Shown: positions 41,747 to 49,858 of the stretch, piece by piece
Numbering within the stretch: position 1 is the stretch's first letter
How the letters are laid out: every line of letters starts with the position of its first letter
Source of the DNA: an uncultured Eubacteriales bacterium
GTDB lineage: Bacteria; Bacillota; Clostridia; Peptostreptococcales; Anaerovoracaceae
Direction: 5' to 3'
DNA length: 64,000 bases
NCBI GenBank assembly: GCA_900542295.1
Contig: UQNJ01000007.1
Location: forward strand, 1 to 64,000
Position numbers and translations under genes: made by a program
The notes under the pieces: model-generated
The model's database searches: none
What the model saw: the letters and a program-made list of their open reading frames with translations, nothing else
What the model was told of the DNA's origin: nothing

Positions 41747-42425
41747 GTTTTCTTTCTTTTTTAAATAAGTTATCGCTCTCGTCTATTATGAATCTTTTAA
41801 GTTTCATTACATGTTCTTCTGCTACTACTCTTGCTTTCTGAGAATCCCCGCTGAGAATTGCTTCTTCTATTTGTTCATGTTCCTTTGGCATTTTCTCATA
41901 TCTGTAAAAATCGTCATAATATATATATCTGAATCTTAGAGCAAGCTCTTGAACCTGAGATAACAGCTGGTTAAGTGTCTTGTTTCCGCTGTAACTTACT
42001 ATGAGCTGATGAAACAGCTCGTCACATCTTATTATCTCTTCTGTATTTCCGCTTTTTATGGCTTCTTCATATTCACTGTTTACTTTTATAAATGCCTGCT
42101 TCTCCTCTTCCGTTACCTTCTCTGCGGCAAGAGCAGCAGCCATTCCTTCCAAGTCCTGACGAACTTCAAGTACATCAACCATATCCTTCACTGAAATTTC
42201 AGATGCATATGCCCCACGTCTCGGCTCTATAGTGACTAAGCCCTCTTTTTCCAGTTTTCTTATAGCTTCTCTGATAGGTGTACGACTTACACCCATATCT
42301 TCAGCCATTTCCACTTCCATCATGCGTGTTCCGGGAGCTATTTCTCCTACAAGAATCTGACGTTTAAGCTCTTCGTACACTATCTCTCTCAATGGTCTGT
42401 GATTTTGCAAATCCAGATTTAACAT
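41733..42425 (-). CDS. GntR family regulator with FCD domain
   Basis: 230 residues. N-terminal winged helix (LREIVYEELKRQILVGEIAPGTRMMEVEMAEDMGVSRTPIREAIRKLEKEGLV) and a helical FCD ligand-binding domain (DELFHQLIVSYSGNKTL; HEQIEEAILSGDSQKARVVAEEH), whose Asp/His residues usually hold a metal. Its targets are not evident. It lies between ispE and the GT51 gene on one strand, with 27 bases to ispE. Confidence 0.93.
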   Translation of the reverse strand: MLNLDLQNHRPLREIVYEELKRQILVGEIAPGTRMMEVEMAEDMGVSRTPIREAIRKLEKEGLVTIEPRRGAYASEISVKDMVDVLEVRQDLEGMAAALAAEKVTEEEKQAFIKVNSEYEEAIKSGNTEEIIRCDELFHQLIVSYSGNKTLNQLLSQVQELALRFRYIYYDDFYRYEKMPKEHEQIEEAILSGDSQKARVVAEEHVMKLKRFIIDESDNLFKKERKHEAY

Positions 42426-42452
42426 CTTATATCCTCCGTTTTTTGATGTTTC

Positions 42453-43346
42453 TCATAATGTTGTTGCCCAATATGACAGATATCCTTTTTTTCGCATATC
42501 TGCACATGTTTTTTTTGCACTTTTTACACTTCTGAACAAAGCAAACACCGTAGGACCGCTTCCTGTCATGAGAACTTTTTCGGCAGAAGTTTCTTCCTCA
42601 AGAATTTCCTTGATATCTCTCACTTCGTGATACCGGTTCAGTGTATACTCTTCCAACACGTTTATCATATTTTCATATATTTTGTTCTTCAGATTTTTGT
42701 TTATTCCCTCCGTCAGAGCCGTATTGTCTGGTCGTTTGCTTATATTACACCCGTCTATACCTTGGTATACTTCTGCTGTAGATACTCCGAAACGAGGTTT
42801 TACAAGAATAACCGCTGATTTAAAGCGGCTTTTCAAAGGTGTTAATTCAGTGCCTGTCCCCCTGCATAGAGCACATCCGTATCTTGTATTTTGAGATAAT
42901 ATACAAAACGGCACATCTGCACCAAGTTCTTCGCCCAGAACACAAAGCTCCTTTGTATCGAGATTTAACTCCCATAATCTGTTTAATGCCACCATTACAG
43001 CTGCTCCGTTGCCGCTTCCTCCGGCAAGCCCCGCAGAAACAGGAATATGTTTGTCTATATGAATCTTTATAACCCCGCCACCTACTATTGACGAAAACTT
43101 TCGTATCATTATCTGCGCTGCTGCAAATGCAAGGTTTCTGCTGTCAGTAGGCAGATATTTTTTATCACATGTAAGTGTGATTTCTATGTCTTCGCAGTCT
43201 TTTTTAATCCAGCTCACGGTGACATCGTCAAAAAGAGATATCTTCTGCATTACAGTTTCTATATCGTGATAGCCGTTATCTCTTCTTCCCGTAACATCAA
43301 GAGACATATTAACTTTACCGTAAGATTTTAATCTGATTTTTTTCAT
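42453..43346 (-). CDS. ispE: 4-diphosphocytidyl-2-C-methyl-D-erythritol kinase
   Basis: 297-residue GHMP kinase that phosphorylates CDP-methylerythritol in the MEP pathway, between the two activities of the IspDF fusion at 16837-17973. Seen: KSYGKVNMSLDVTGRRDNGYHDIETVMQ at the N-terminus, the ATP loop PVSAGLAGGSGNGAAVM, and the C-terminal VLMTGSGPTVFALF. Downstream of a terminator; heads the ispE-gntR-GT51-AI-2E run. Confidence 0.95.
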   Translation of the reverse strand: MKKIRLKSYGKVNMSLDVTGRRDNGYHDIETVMQKISLFDDVTVSWIKKDCEDIEITLTCDKKYLPTDSRNLAFAAAQIMIRKFSSIVGGGVIKIHIDKHIPVSAGLAGGSGNGAAVMVALNRLWELNLDTKELCVLGEELGADVPFCILSQNTRYGCALCRGTGTELTPLKSRFKSAVILVKPRFGVSTAEVYQGIDGCNISKRPDNTALTEGINKNLKNKIYENMINVLEEYTLNRYHEVRDIKEILEEETSAEKVLMTGSGPTVFALFRSVKSAKKTCADMRKKGYLSYWATTL

Positions 43347-43361
43347 CTTACTTCTCCTGAT

Positions 43362-43390
43362 AAAAATGAGAGGACTGACCTCTCATTTTT
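43362..43390. terminator. Terminator between the Big_5 membrane protein gene and ispE
   Basis: AAAAATGAGAGG / CCTCTCATTTTT is a 12-base perfect stem with a five-base loop, working on both strands; it ends the tadA-Big_5 transcript. Confidence 0.88.
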
Positions 43391-43395
43391 GTAAT

Positions 43396-44241
43396 CTATT
43401 TCTTTTTCTTTTTCTTAGAGGTATTTTTTGCGTTTTTAGCTTTCTTCTCGGCTGCTTTTTTCTTTACATCCGCAACATATTTGCTTCCGGCTGCCGATGC
43501 AGGTCTTCTGCGAGCGACTCTGTACTTATTTATCTCATCGTCACTGTCATCTTCATATTCTGCTTCTTCCATAGCCTTCTTTTCGGCGGCTTTTGCAGCT
43601 TCCTTTGCAACCTTCTCTTTCTTTTTGCGATCTTTTTCTACTATTTCCTCTACTGATTTACCTGTCTTCTTTGCTTCCTTATAAGGATTTACTTTTTCTT
43701 CTCTCTTTTTTACTTCCTCTTCACCGGCTTTTCTCGCTGAACGAGTAGTTATCACTACCATACTTCCTATCATGATAACCATCATTCCCATACTTATCAT
43801 CGTATTAGTTCCTTGGTTAAGAGTTTTGAAGCTGATTTTGTGATCCTTTCCCAGAGTGCTGCCGTCATCGCTCACAACATCACCTGAAATTTTCAGTGTG
43901 TATTCTGAATTGCTTTCTACTTTTACTTTCTTGTCTTTTTTTGTGTCCAGAAGTACAAGAACTACACCTTTTTCCTTTTCATTATATAAAACTCTTGTAG
44001 GAAGCTTTTTGCCTTTGCTGTCATACAATTGAAAAGCACCTTTATTTGCCTTGCCTACTTCTTTTTCCGTAAGGTCTTCACTAAAATATATTTTTACACC
44101 AAGGTTTTCAATAGATGCTCCCTTCGATCCATTTTCAGGGTAAGTTTTCTCTATCGTCAGCCCTGTGTCTGCAAAGCAGAAAGATGTTGCCATCGTAATT
44201 AAAAGTGCTATTAAAGTCACAATCGCACCCAGTCTCTTCAT
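43396..44241 (-). CDS. Secreted/membrane Big_5 domain protein with a Lys-rich cytoplasmic tail
   Basis: 281 residues. Signal peptide (MKRLGAIVTLIALLITMATSFCFA), a Big_5-type Ig-like domain (LTIEKTYPENGSKGASIENLGVKIYFSEDLTEK... ISFKTLNQG, residues about 27-143), one membrane helix (about 148-165), then a 110-residue highly charged tail of Lys/Glu/Ala ending in six Lys. The tail should form coiled coil or disordered sequence on the cytoplasmic side. No enzymatic motif. The ATG overlaps the tadA stop by four bases. The function is unknown; an envelope role is guessed. Confidence 0.75.
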   Translation of the reverse strand: MKRLGAIVTLIALLITMATSFCFADTGLTIEKTYPENGSKGASIENLGVKIYFSEDLTEKEVGKANKGAFQLYDSKGKKLPTRVLYNEKEKGVVLVLLDTKKDKKVKVESNSEYTLKISGDVVSDDGSTLGKDHKISFKTLNQGTNTMISMGMMVIMIGSMVVITTRSARKAGEEEVKKREEKVNPYKEAKKTGKSVEEIVEKDRKKKEKVAKEAAKAAEKKAMEEAEYEDDSDDEINKYRVARRRPASAAGSKYVADVKKKAAEKKAKNAKNTSKKKKKK

Positions 44242-44714
44242 ATTCGTGTTCCCTCCGGTTCCTGTTCTTTAGTTCTTCTAAGATTTCTGAAAAAATCTTT
44301 TAATATGCTGCTGCATTGTTCCTGCATCATGCCTGTTTCTATTTTTACATTATGGTTCAGCTTCTTCTCTTGTACGATGTTAAACACCGATCCGCATGCT
44401 CCGGCTTTAGGGTCCATCGTTCCTATGTATAAATTTTCTATTCGTGACCATACTATTGCTCCGGCACACATGGCGCATGGCTCTACAGTGACATACATAT
44501 CGCATCCTATAAGCCTCCATCCACCCAAAGTGAGAGCCGCCTGTCTTATGGCTGTCATCTCCGCATGGGCTGTAGGATCTTTTGTCGTCTCTGTAAGATT
44601 ATGCCCTCTTCCGACTATATTTCCATTTTTTACTATAACTGCTCCGATTGGTACTTCTCCCAATGCAGCTGCCAGCTGAGCCTCTTTAAGAGCTTCTTCC
44701 ATAAAATTTTTCAT
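44238..44714 (-). CDS. tadA: tRNA-specific adenosine deaminase
   Basis: About 158 residues; converts A34 to inosine in tRNA-Arg. The zinc motifs HAEMTAIRQAA (His plus catalytic Glu) and PCAMCAGAIVWSRI are textbook, with EVPIGAVIV upstream. The start at 44714 (MKNFMEEALKEAQ) follows AAGG; the longer frame to 44753 adds a tail unlike the family. Confidence 0.94.
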   Translation of the reverse strand: MKNFMEEALKEAQLAAALGEVPIGAVIVKNGNIVGRGHNLTETTKDPTAHAEMTAIRQAALTLGGWRLIGCDMYVTVEPCAMCAGAIVWSRIENLYIGTMDPKAGACGSVFNIVQEKKLNHNVKIETGMMQEQCSSILKDFFRNLRRTKEQEPEGTRI

Positions 44715-44799
44715 ATACCTTATGATAATACCACAATCCTGTTGAAAGTTCAACTAAAGTTTTGCATACAAAGAACAATCCTTGCCATGTTTAAATAAG

Positions 44800-45201
44800 T
44801 CAAGGTTCATAAATCTTCAGCGTTTTTTCATCTACCTGCGCTATCCAATATCCATACACCATCGTTGCAGTATCGCTGTTAATAGTTTCCAGATTTCCGT
44901 ACATTTCCTCACCGCCCTTGAGGGGCTGCCAGAGAGTGAATCCCGTTTTGCCTCCTGCCGGTTGATCCTCCAGAAGAAATCTACCCGGTATTCCTATGTA
45001 ACTTTTCCCCCAACTGTTGCCTATTATAAAGTGTCCGTGTTTTTTTGCCATTCCATATCCTTCTCTGCAAAATGTCTTGAGAATTTCAATATCGGACTCT
45101 CTGTGCCATATGCTGCCTGTTTCGTCTACCGTAAAAATATCTCCGTTCTCTCTCCTTTTCATGAGCTGACTTAAAGCATACATTAAATATTGTTTATTCA
45201 T
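44800..45201 (-). CDS. Uncharacterised small protein
   Basis: 133 residues from MNKQYLMYALSQLMKRRENGD, behind GGGAGG; an upstream in-frame ATG at 45234 is less well placed. A mixed beta-rich protein with many aromatic residues (SIWHRE, GNSWGKSYIG, FTLWQPL, YGYWIAQVD). No signal peptide, membrane helix or family motif that I recognise. Monocistronic. It is an intact ORF with normal codon use and a good ribosome site, so it is probably real. Confidence 0.65.
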   Translation of the reverse strand: MNKQYLMYALSQLMKRRENGDIFTVDETGSIWHRESDIEILKTFCREGYGMAKKHGHFIIGNSWGKSYIGIPGRFLLEDQPAGGKTGFTLWQPLKGGEEMYGNLETINSDTATMVYGYWIAQVDEKTLKIYEP

Positions 45202-45423
45202 AAGCCTGAAATCCTCCCGCCTAATATTATGCATACTGTCTGTGTAATATTCTGAAATTCCAAAGCATTTTAATTTTTAGAGGCAAAGTCATAATTCTAC
45301 TTATTGTTATTTTTTTATTTTTGTTTGTTTAAATCTACAACATATTGTGGTATAATAATCACACGGTGCTGATAAATCACTCGGTTTTTTCAGAATCACA
45401 TATGTACAAAGCGGAGGTCAGTT

Positions 45424-45702
45424 ATGAGTATAAATATCACAGGAAATGTATCGCAGCAGGAGCAGCAGGCTTATGTAAACTATCTGGAAAATAAATATAA
45501 CAGAAAGTTAAAATCTTTGGATATTAAAATCGACGGAGATTTTGCAGATTTAAACTATGAATTTGAGCATGTACCATTTGAGAGAATACGCAGGATAACA
45601 GGTTATCTCGTAGGAACGATGGATCACTGGAACAATGCAAAGAGCGCCGAAGAGCACGACCGTGTAAAGCATGATATCTCAAGCGGTTTCGAAAGATTAT
45701 AA
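45424..45702 (+). CDS. Small NrdD C-terminus-like protein
   Basis: 92 residues. FERIRRITGYLVGTMDHWNNAKSAEEHDRVKH is the same pattern that closes many class III ribonucleotide reductases (RRITGYL...FN-AK-AE-DRVKH). The protein lacks the finger-loop cysteine, zinc cysteines and glycyl radical region, so it is not an enzyme. It may be a separate NrdD-related regulator or accessory protein. GGAGG before the ATG, terminator after it. Confidence 0.65.
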   Translation: MSINITGNVSQQEQQAYVNYLENKYNRKLKSLDIKIDGDFADLNYEFEHVPFERIRRITGYLVGTMDHWNNAKSAEEHDRVKHDISSGFERL

Positions 45703-45742
45703 TCAAAGTAAACATATATAAAAAAATCAGGCTGTAATAAAT

Positions 45743-45780
45743 ATTGAGATGGCTGAAGTCTTTCGCTGTCTCAATTTTTC
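45743..45780 (+). terminator. Terminator of the NrdD-like gene
   Basis: ATTGAGA...GC / GC...TCTCAAT followed by TTTT, 41 bases after the stop. Confidence 0.7.
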
Positions 45781-45833
45781 TTGTCGAAAAATTGTTACGA
45801 AAGATTGAGCATGCATTCTGCCTCGAGCACAAT

Positions 45834-45875
45834 AAAAGCGGTTAACCCCTGGCTTATTGAGTTTAACCGCTTTTT
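45834..45875. terminator. Terminator of the NSS symporter gene
   Basis: AAAAGCGGTTAA / TTAACCGCTTTTT, about 75 bases beyond the symporter stop on the minus strand; symmetrical, so it can also back up the plus-strand gene. Confidence 0.82.
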
Positions 45876-45947
45876 AACAATGACTTGTTAGCCTAATATT
45901 GAGATGTTTCATTGCATTGCCGCAAAATTACTGCCTTATTTTGTGAA

Positions 45948-47270
45948 TCAGCCTATTCCTCCCAATATGCTTCCCATAACAAGAACTATCACCGTAAGTC
46001 CGCAGAAGATATATTTGCTGGCATACTCATACCAGCCGCCAAGTTTGCGCACGGCACCCATATCTATCTGTTCTCTTACAAACTCTTTTCCGCAAAGCCA
46101 GAAAAACATAATTCCGGCAAGGAGTGCTCCTATAGGACAAAGATAAATCGAGCACACGTCCATCCAGTCAGAAACAATTCCCTCTATACAAAGAGCCACC
46201 GTTGTTCCTATCAACGCTATTGTTCCAACCGCCTTTTTCCTCGAAAAACCGAACTTAGTCTGTAATGCCTCTACCGGTGTTTCAAACAGATTTACAAGGG
46301 ATGTCACACCGGCAAATGCTACAGCAGTGAAAAATACAATCATTATTACTCTGCCGGCCGGCATCTGAGCAAACACATTAGGCAAATATATAAACATAAG
46401 CCCCGGACCTCCCACTGAAAGTTCCTGCCCTGCAGTTGCCATTGCCGGTATGATTGTAAGAGCTGCTACTAATGCCGCTACTGTATCCCACAAAGCCACA
46501 GTCCTTGCGCTATATGGAATGTCCACATCCTTTTTCAGATACGAACCGTAGACCAGAGTTCCCGAACCTGCCAGCGACAGTGAGAAAAATGCCTGACCGA
46601 GCGCATATATCCATGTCTTTCCGCTTGCAAGCAATGACCAGTCCGGGTTGGTAAGGTATTTATAACCATCCGACGCTCCCGGAAGAGTCGCTATATATAT
46701 AGCCATTCCTACAAACATAACAAAAAACAGCGGCATCATAATTTTGTTGGCTTTTTCTATGCCGGAGGCTATGCCGTATATCATTATTACAAAAGTTATT
46801 GCAAGGGCAACAATATGCCAGCCTATATTTCCGAAGGATACTGCTGTTTCATTAAACTCAGCGGCATATCCCTCTACGGCTTCATGCCGGAAAATTCCGC
46901 CCGTTAAAGAACCATACAGATATTTTAAAATCCACCCAACTACTACGGAATATCCTATGGCAAGGGCAAGGCTTCCAAATACCGGTATCAGTGACAGACT
47001 TTCCCCTAAGGTTCTTCCTTTTCCGGCTCTTTGTGTTGCAGAACCGAATGCTCCCATAGGCCCTGCTCCCATAGCTCTTCCAAAAGCCATCTCTCCGACT
47101 ACACCGGTAAATCCTATTACTACCACACATACAAAATAAGGTATTAAAAACGCCGCACCGCCAAAAGCCGAAACTCTTGCCGGAAACAACCATATATTTC
47201 CCATTCCTACCGCCGAACCTATACAGGCTATTATAAATCCACTTCTTGATTTAAAGTTATCCCTCGCCAT
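45948..47270 (-). CDS. Neurotransmitter:sodium symporter family transporter
   Basis: About 440 residues with the 11-12 helices of bacterial SNF/LeuT-type transporters. The first helix has the Na+/substrate motif GSAVGMGNIWLFPARVSAFGGAAFLIPY, and later ALGQAFFSLSLAGSGTLVYGSYL and AVAFAGVTSLVNLFETPVEAL. It should import an amino acid with Na+. The start at 47270 (MARDNFKSRSGF) follows GGAGAT. Single gene ended by a strong terminator. Confidence 0.93.
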   Translation of the reverse strand: MARDNFKSRSGFIIACIGSAVGMGNIWLFPARVSAFGGAAFLIPYFVCVVVIGFTGVVGEMAFGRAMGAGPMGAFGSATQRAGKGRTLGESLSLIPVFGSLALAIGYSVVVGWILKYLYGSLTGGIFRHEAVEGYAAEFNETAVSFGNIGWHIVALAITFVIMIYGIASGIEKANKIMMPLFFVMFVGMAIYIATLPGASDGYKYLTNPDWSLLASGKTWIYALGQAFFSLSLAGSGTLVYGSYLKKDVDIPYSARTVALWDTVAALVAALTIIPAMATAGQELSVGGPGLMFIYLPNVFAQMPAGRVIMIVFFTAVAFAGVTSLVNLFETPVEALQTKFGFSRKKAVGTIALIGTTVALCIEGIVSDWMDVCSIYLCPIGALLAGIMFFWLCGKEFVREQIDMGAVRKLGGWYEYASKYIFCGLTVIVLVMGSILGGIG

Positions 47271-47416
47271 TCTTATCTCCTGCTTCAAATATTTATATTT
47301 CATTTGATATTTGCCTTACATTATATACTCAAACCGCTTTCTTGTCATTCTGTTTTTTTGACATGAACAAGTTGCAGCAGACTTTGACAAAAATAGTACA
47401 AAATATTTTATCATCC

Positions 47417-47445
47417 TTGAAATTTTTGATTAGCAGGACTATAAT
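47417..47445 (+). promoter_or_regulatory. alr promoter
   Basis: TTGAAA (47417-47422), exactly 17 bases, TATAAT (47440-47445), 44 bases before the alr ATG. A second TTGACA / TTTATC pair lies at 47384-47412. Confidence 0.78.
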
Positions 47446-47489
47446 AAAAGTATTGTATACACAAAAAGTTCCAAAGGAGATGCTTACAT

Positions 47490-48626
47490 ATGTACAAGAA
47501 CGCTTTAAGACCTGCTTGGGTCGAAATCAATTTGAACAATCTTGACTTTAACATTAAGAATATCAAGGCTAAAATCGGTGACAGAGAAATGATAGGAGTT
47601 ATCAAAGCCGATGCTTACGGTCACGGAAGTGTAAAAGTGGCAGAGGTTCTCAGAGCCAACGGCTGCAAAACTTTTGCAATAGCTACTATTCATGAAGCCA
47701 TCACTCTTCGTGAGGCCGGTGCGACAGAAGAAATTATTCTTTTAGGTCTTGCTCCGGACATGTATGCCGATACAATAGTAAAATACGATATAACCCCTGT
47801 AGTATGTGATTCATCAAACGCTGCCGCAATCGACAAGGCTGCTGCCGCAGCAGGCAAGCTGGTAAGAGGTCTTATAGCGGTCGATACAGGTATGGGTCGT
47901 ATCGGATACCTTGCTGATGATACAGAGTTTGCAATAGAAGATGTAAAGAAAATACAATCTCTTGAAAATTTCAAAATCAAAGGCATGTTTTCTCATATGT
48001 CAACTGCCGACGCATATGATAAGGCTTATTCTCATCAACAGGAAGAGAAATATAACAATTTCTATAAAGCCCTCACCGCAGCCGGAATTGATATCCCATT
48101 CAGAACTCTGGCAAACAGCGCTTCCATCATGGAACTTCCTACTATTCATTTTGACGCATGCCGCCCGGGAATTATTCTCTACGGATGTTACCCTTCAGAT
48201 GAAGTTGACAAGAATCAGCTTGCCATCAAACCTGTGATGTCAGTAAAAGCAAATATCGTACATCTTAAAGATGTACCTGAAGACTTCTCGGTAGGATACG
48301 GCCGCAAATTTATCTCAAAACGTCCAAGCAAAATTGCAACTCTTGCTTTAGGATATGCCGACGGTTATCCAAGACCTTATTCTCAGTTTGCAAAAGTGCT
48401 TGTAAACGGACATGTTGCTCCTGTAGCAGGCAATATCTGCATGGATCAATGTATGGTAGATGTCACGGATGTTCCTGATGTAAAGGTAGGCGATGAAGTC
48501 ATAATAATGGGTACCGACGGTAAAAACACAATTCTTGCAGATGATATAGCAAGAGCAACAGGTACTATAAACTACGAGATAGTCTGTGCTTTCGGTCAGA
48601 GACTTCCAAAAGTTTATGTAAAATAA
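47490..48626 (+). CDS. alr: Alanine racemase
   Basis: 378-residue PLP enzyme making D-alanine for peptidoglycan. The PLP lysine lies in VIKADAYGHG, the second catalytic Tyr region in FSVGYGRKF, and the C-terminal domain has ALGYADGYPRP and GNICMDQCMVDVTD. AAAGGAGATG precedes the ATG. Single gene with its own promoter and terminator. Confidence 0.96.
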   Translation: MYKNALRPAWVEINLNNLDFNIKNIKAKIGDREMIGVIKADAYGHGSVKVAEVLRANGCKTFAIATIHEAITLREAGATEEIILLGLAPDMYADTIVKYDITPVVCDSSNAAAIDKAAAAAGKLVRGLIAVDTGMGRIGYLADDTEFAIEDVKKIQSLENFKIKGMFSHMSTADAYDKAYSHQQEEKYNNFYKALTAAGIDIPFRTLANSASIMELPTIHFDACRPGIILYGCYPSDEVDKNQLAIKPVMSVKANIVHLKDVPEDFSVGYGRKFISKRPSKIATLALGYADGYPRPYSQFAKVLVNGHVAPVAGNICMDQCMVDVTDVPDVKVGDEVIIMGTDGKNTILADDIARATGTINYEIVCAFGQRLPKVYVK

Positions 48627-48638
48627 CAGATATTAAGT

Positions 48639-48668
48639 TAAACGCCCGCATTTTAAGCGGGCGTTTTT
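48639..48668. terminator. Terminator between alr and the uridine kinase-like gene
   Basis: AAACGCCCGC / GCGGGCGTTTTT with an eight-base loop; strong and usable from both sides. Confidence 0.9.
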
Positions 48669-48675
48669 ATATACT

Positions 48676-49245
48676 TTACTCTTCGGCATTTATAACAATG
48701 TCTGCCGTTTCTTCAATATCAAAAGCTTCAAAATATCGGTTTTCCATGGGAATCCATCTTTCTCTGAACATTTTAGCTTTTTCAGCTCCGTTTCGTGTCA
48801 CAATTCTTTCCAGCTGCATATCACTGTCAATTTTCATGAAAACCGTGATATCATACATATTTCTAAATTCCGGTCTCAGCGCATATGCACCTTCAACTAT
48901 CACCAATCCTTCTCCTTTTATTTTTCGTGTTCCGCAAACTCTCATATTGCGGCAATCGAAAATACCATATTCAAAGCTTCTGTGGTCAGCTATACCCGGC
49001 AGAACTTCCTCTTTAAATCTTTCATAATGGATATTGCCGCCCGGAGTTTCAAGCCTCTTATTTGTTCTTAACTCTGCTGGCAGAAAAAAATCATCCATAT
49101 GAACTACACTGCCGCCATACTTATCTGCAACTTCTTGTGCAAGAGTACTTTTACCAGATGCGGACATTCCGTCTATAGCCAGCACGACCATTCCATTGTT
49201 ATCTTTTAAAGCCTTATCTATCACCTGTTTTAACTTGTCCTTCAC
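48676..49245 (-). CDS. Uridine kinase-like P-loop kinase
   Basis: 189 residues. Walker A GMSASGKST (about 25-33), HMDDFFLP as in the uridine/phosphoribulokinase group, EGAYALRPEFRN and a C-terminal ERWIPMENRYFEAF lid segment. Shorter than canonical Udk; annotated in related genomes as uridine kinase-like. The substrate is uncertain. Its ATG overlaps the DUF2284 stop by four bases. Confidence 0.8.
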   Translation of the reverse strand: MKDKLKQVIDKALKDNNGMVVLAIDGMSASGKSTLAQEVADKYGGSVVHMDDFFLPAELRTNKRLETPGGNIHYERFKEEVLPGIADHRSFEYGIFDCRNMRVCGTRKIKGEGLVIVEGAYALRPEFRNMYDITVFMKIDSDMQLERIVTRNGAEKAKMFRERWIPMENRYFEAFDIEETADIVINAEE

Positions 49246-49772
49246 TTTTTCAAAAGACCTCCAACCAGTACAAAATAAGACGGAAGTTTACCTTCTTCTA
49301 TCCATTCTAATTCTATACCCATAAGCTTACTCGCCGTCAAACCTACATTCCCGCCTATAGACTCTATTGAATATCTCATTTTTTCCGGGTAGCGGCAAGG
49401 CTCGCCTTCTCTGCGGCCGCAACCCTTATCTGCACATAAGCCACAACTTCCTGCACTCAAAGCCTTAGAGCCCGGAAACTGTTTCTCCATCTCATAAAGC
49501 TCCCTGCTCATTTCACTTTTTACTTCAAAAATTATATTCATACAATCATTCTGCGACATGTCCTTATCAAAAATGATTTTTCTTGCTATAAGGTGAATCA
49601 TCGAAAATTCTTTCCAGTACTCCTCCGGCGAAAAGTCATAAGGGGGACATGACCACACATTACCATAATTGGGACATTCCTCACAATATTTTAGAAATTC
49701 CTCAACATTGACATAATTTTCAATATATTCACAAACCTTAACGTCACATTCTTTTTTTTCTGTCCTGTACAT
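49242..49772 (-). CDS. DUF2284 Cys-rich metal-binding protein
   Basis: 176 residues. N-terminal CEECPNYGNVWSCPPYDF and a second Cys cluster GSCGLCADKGCGRREGEPCRYPEKMRYSIESIGGNV are typical of DUF2284, thought to bind iron-sulfur clusters or zinc. No signal peptide. Translationally coupled to the kinase gene. The function is unknown. Confidence 0.88.
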   Translation of the reverse strand: MYRTEKKECDVKVCEYIENYVNVEEFLKYCEECPNYGNVWSCPPYDFSPEEYWKEFSMIHLIARKIIFDKDMSQNDCMNIIFEVKSEMSRELYEMEKQFPGSKALSAGSCGLCADKGCGRREGEPCRYPEKMRYSIESIGGNVGLTASKLMGIELEWIEEGKLPSYFVLVGGLLKK

Positions 49773-49858
49773 AATAATTCTCCTTTTAGATGCTTTTAGT
49801 ATATCATAATCTTCTTTTCTATGGTAAAATAATATAAAATAAATTTTGGGAGGCGACC

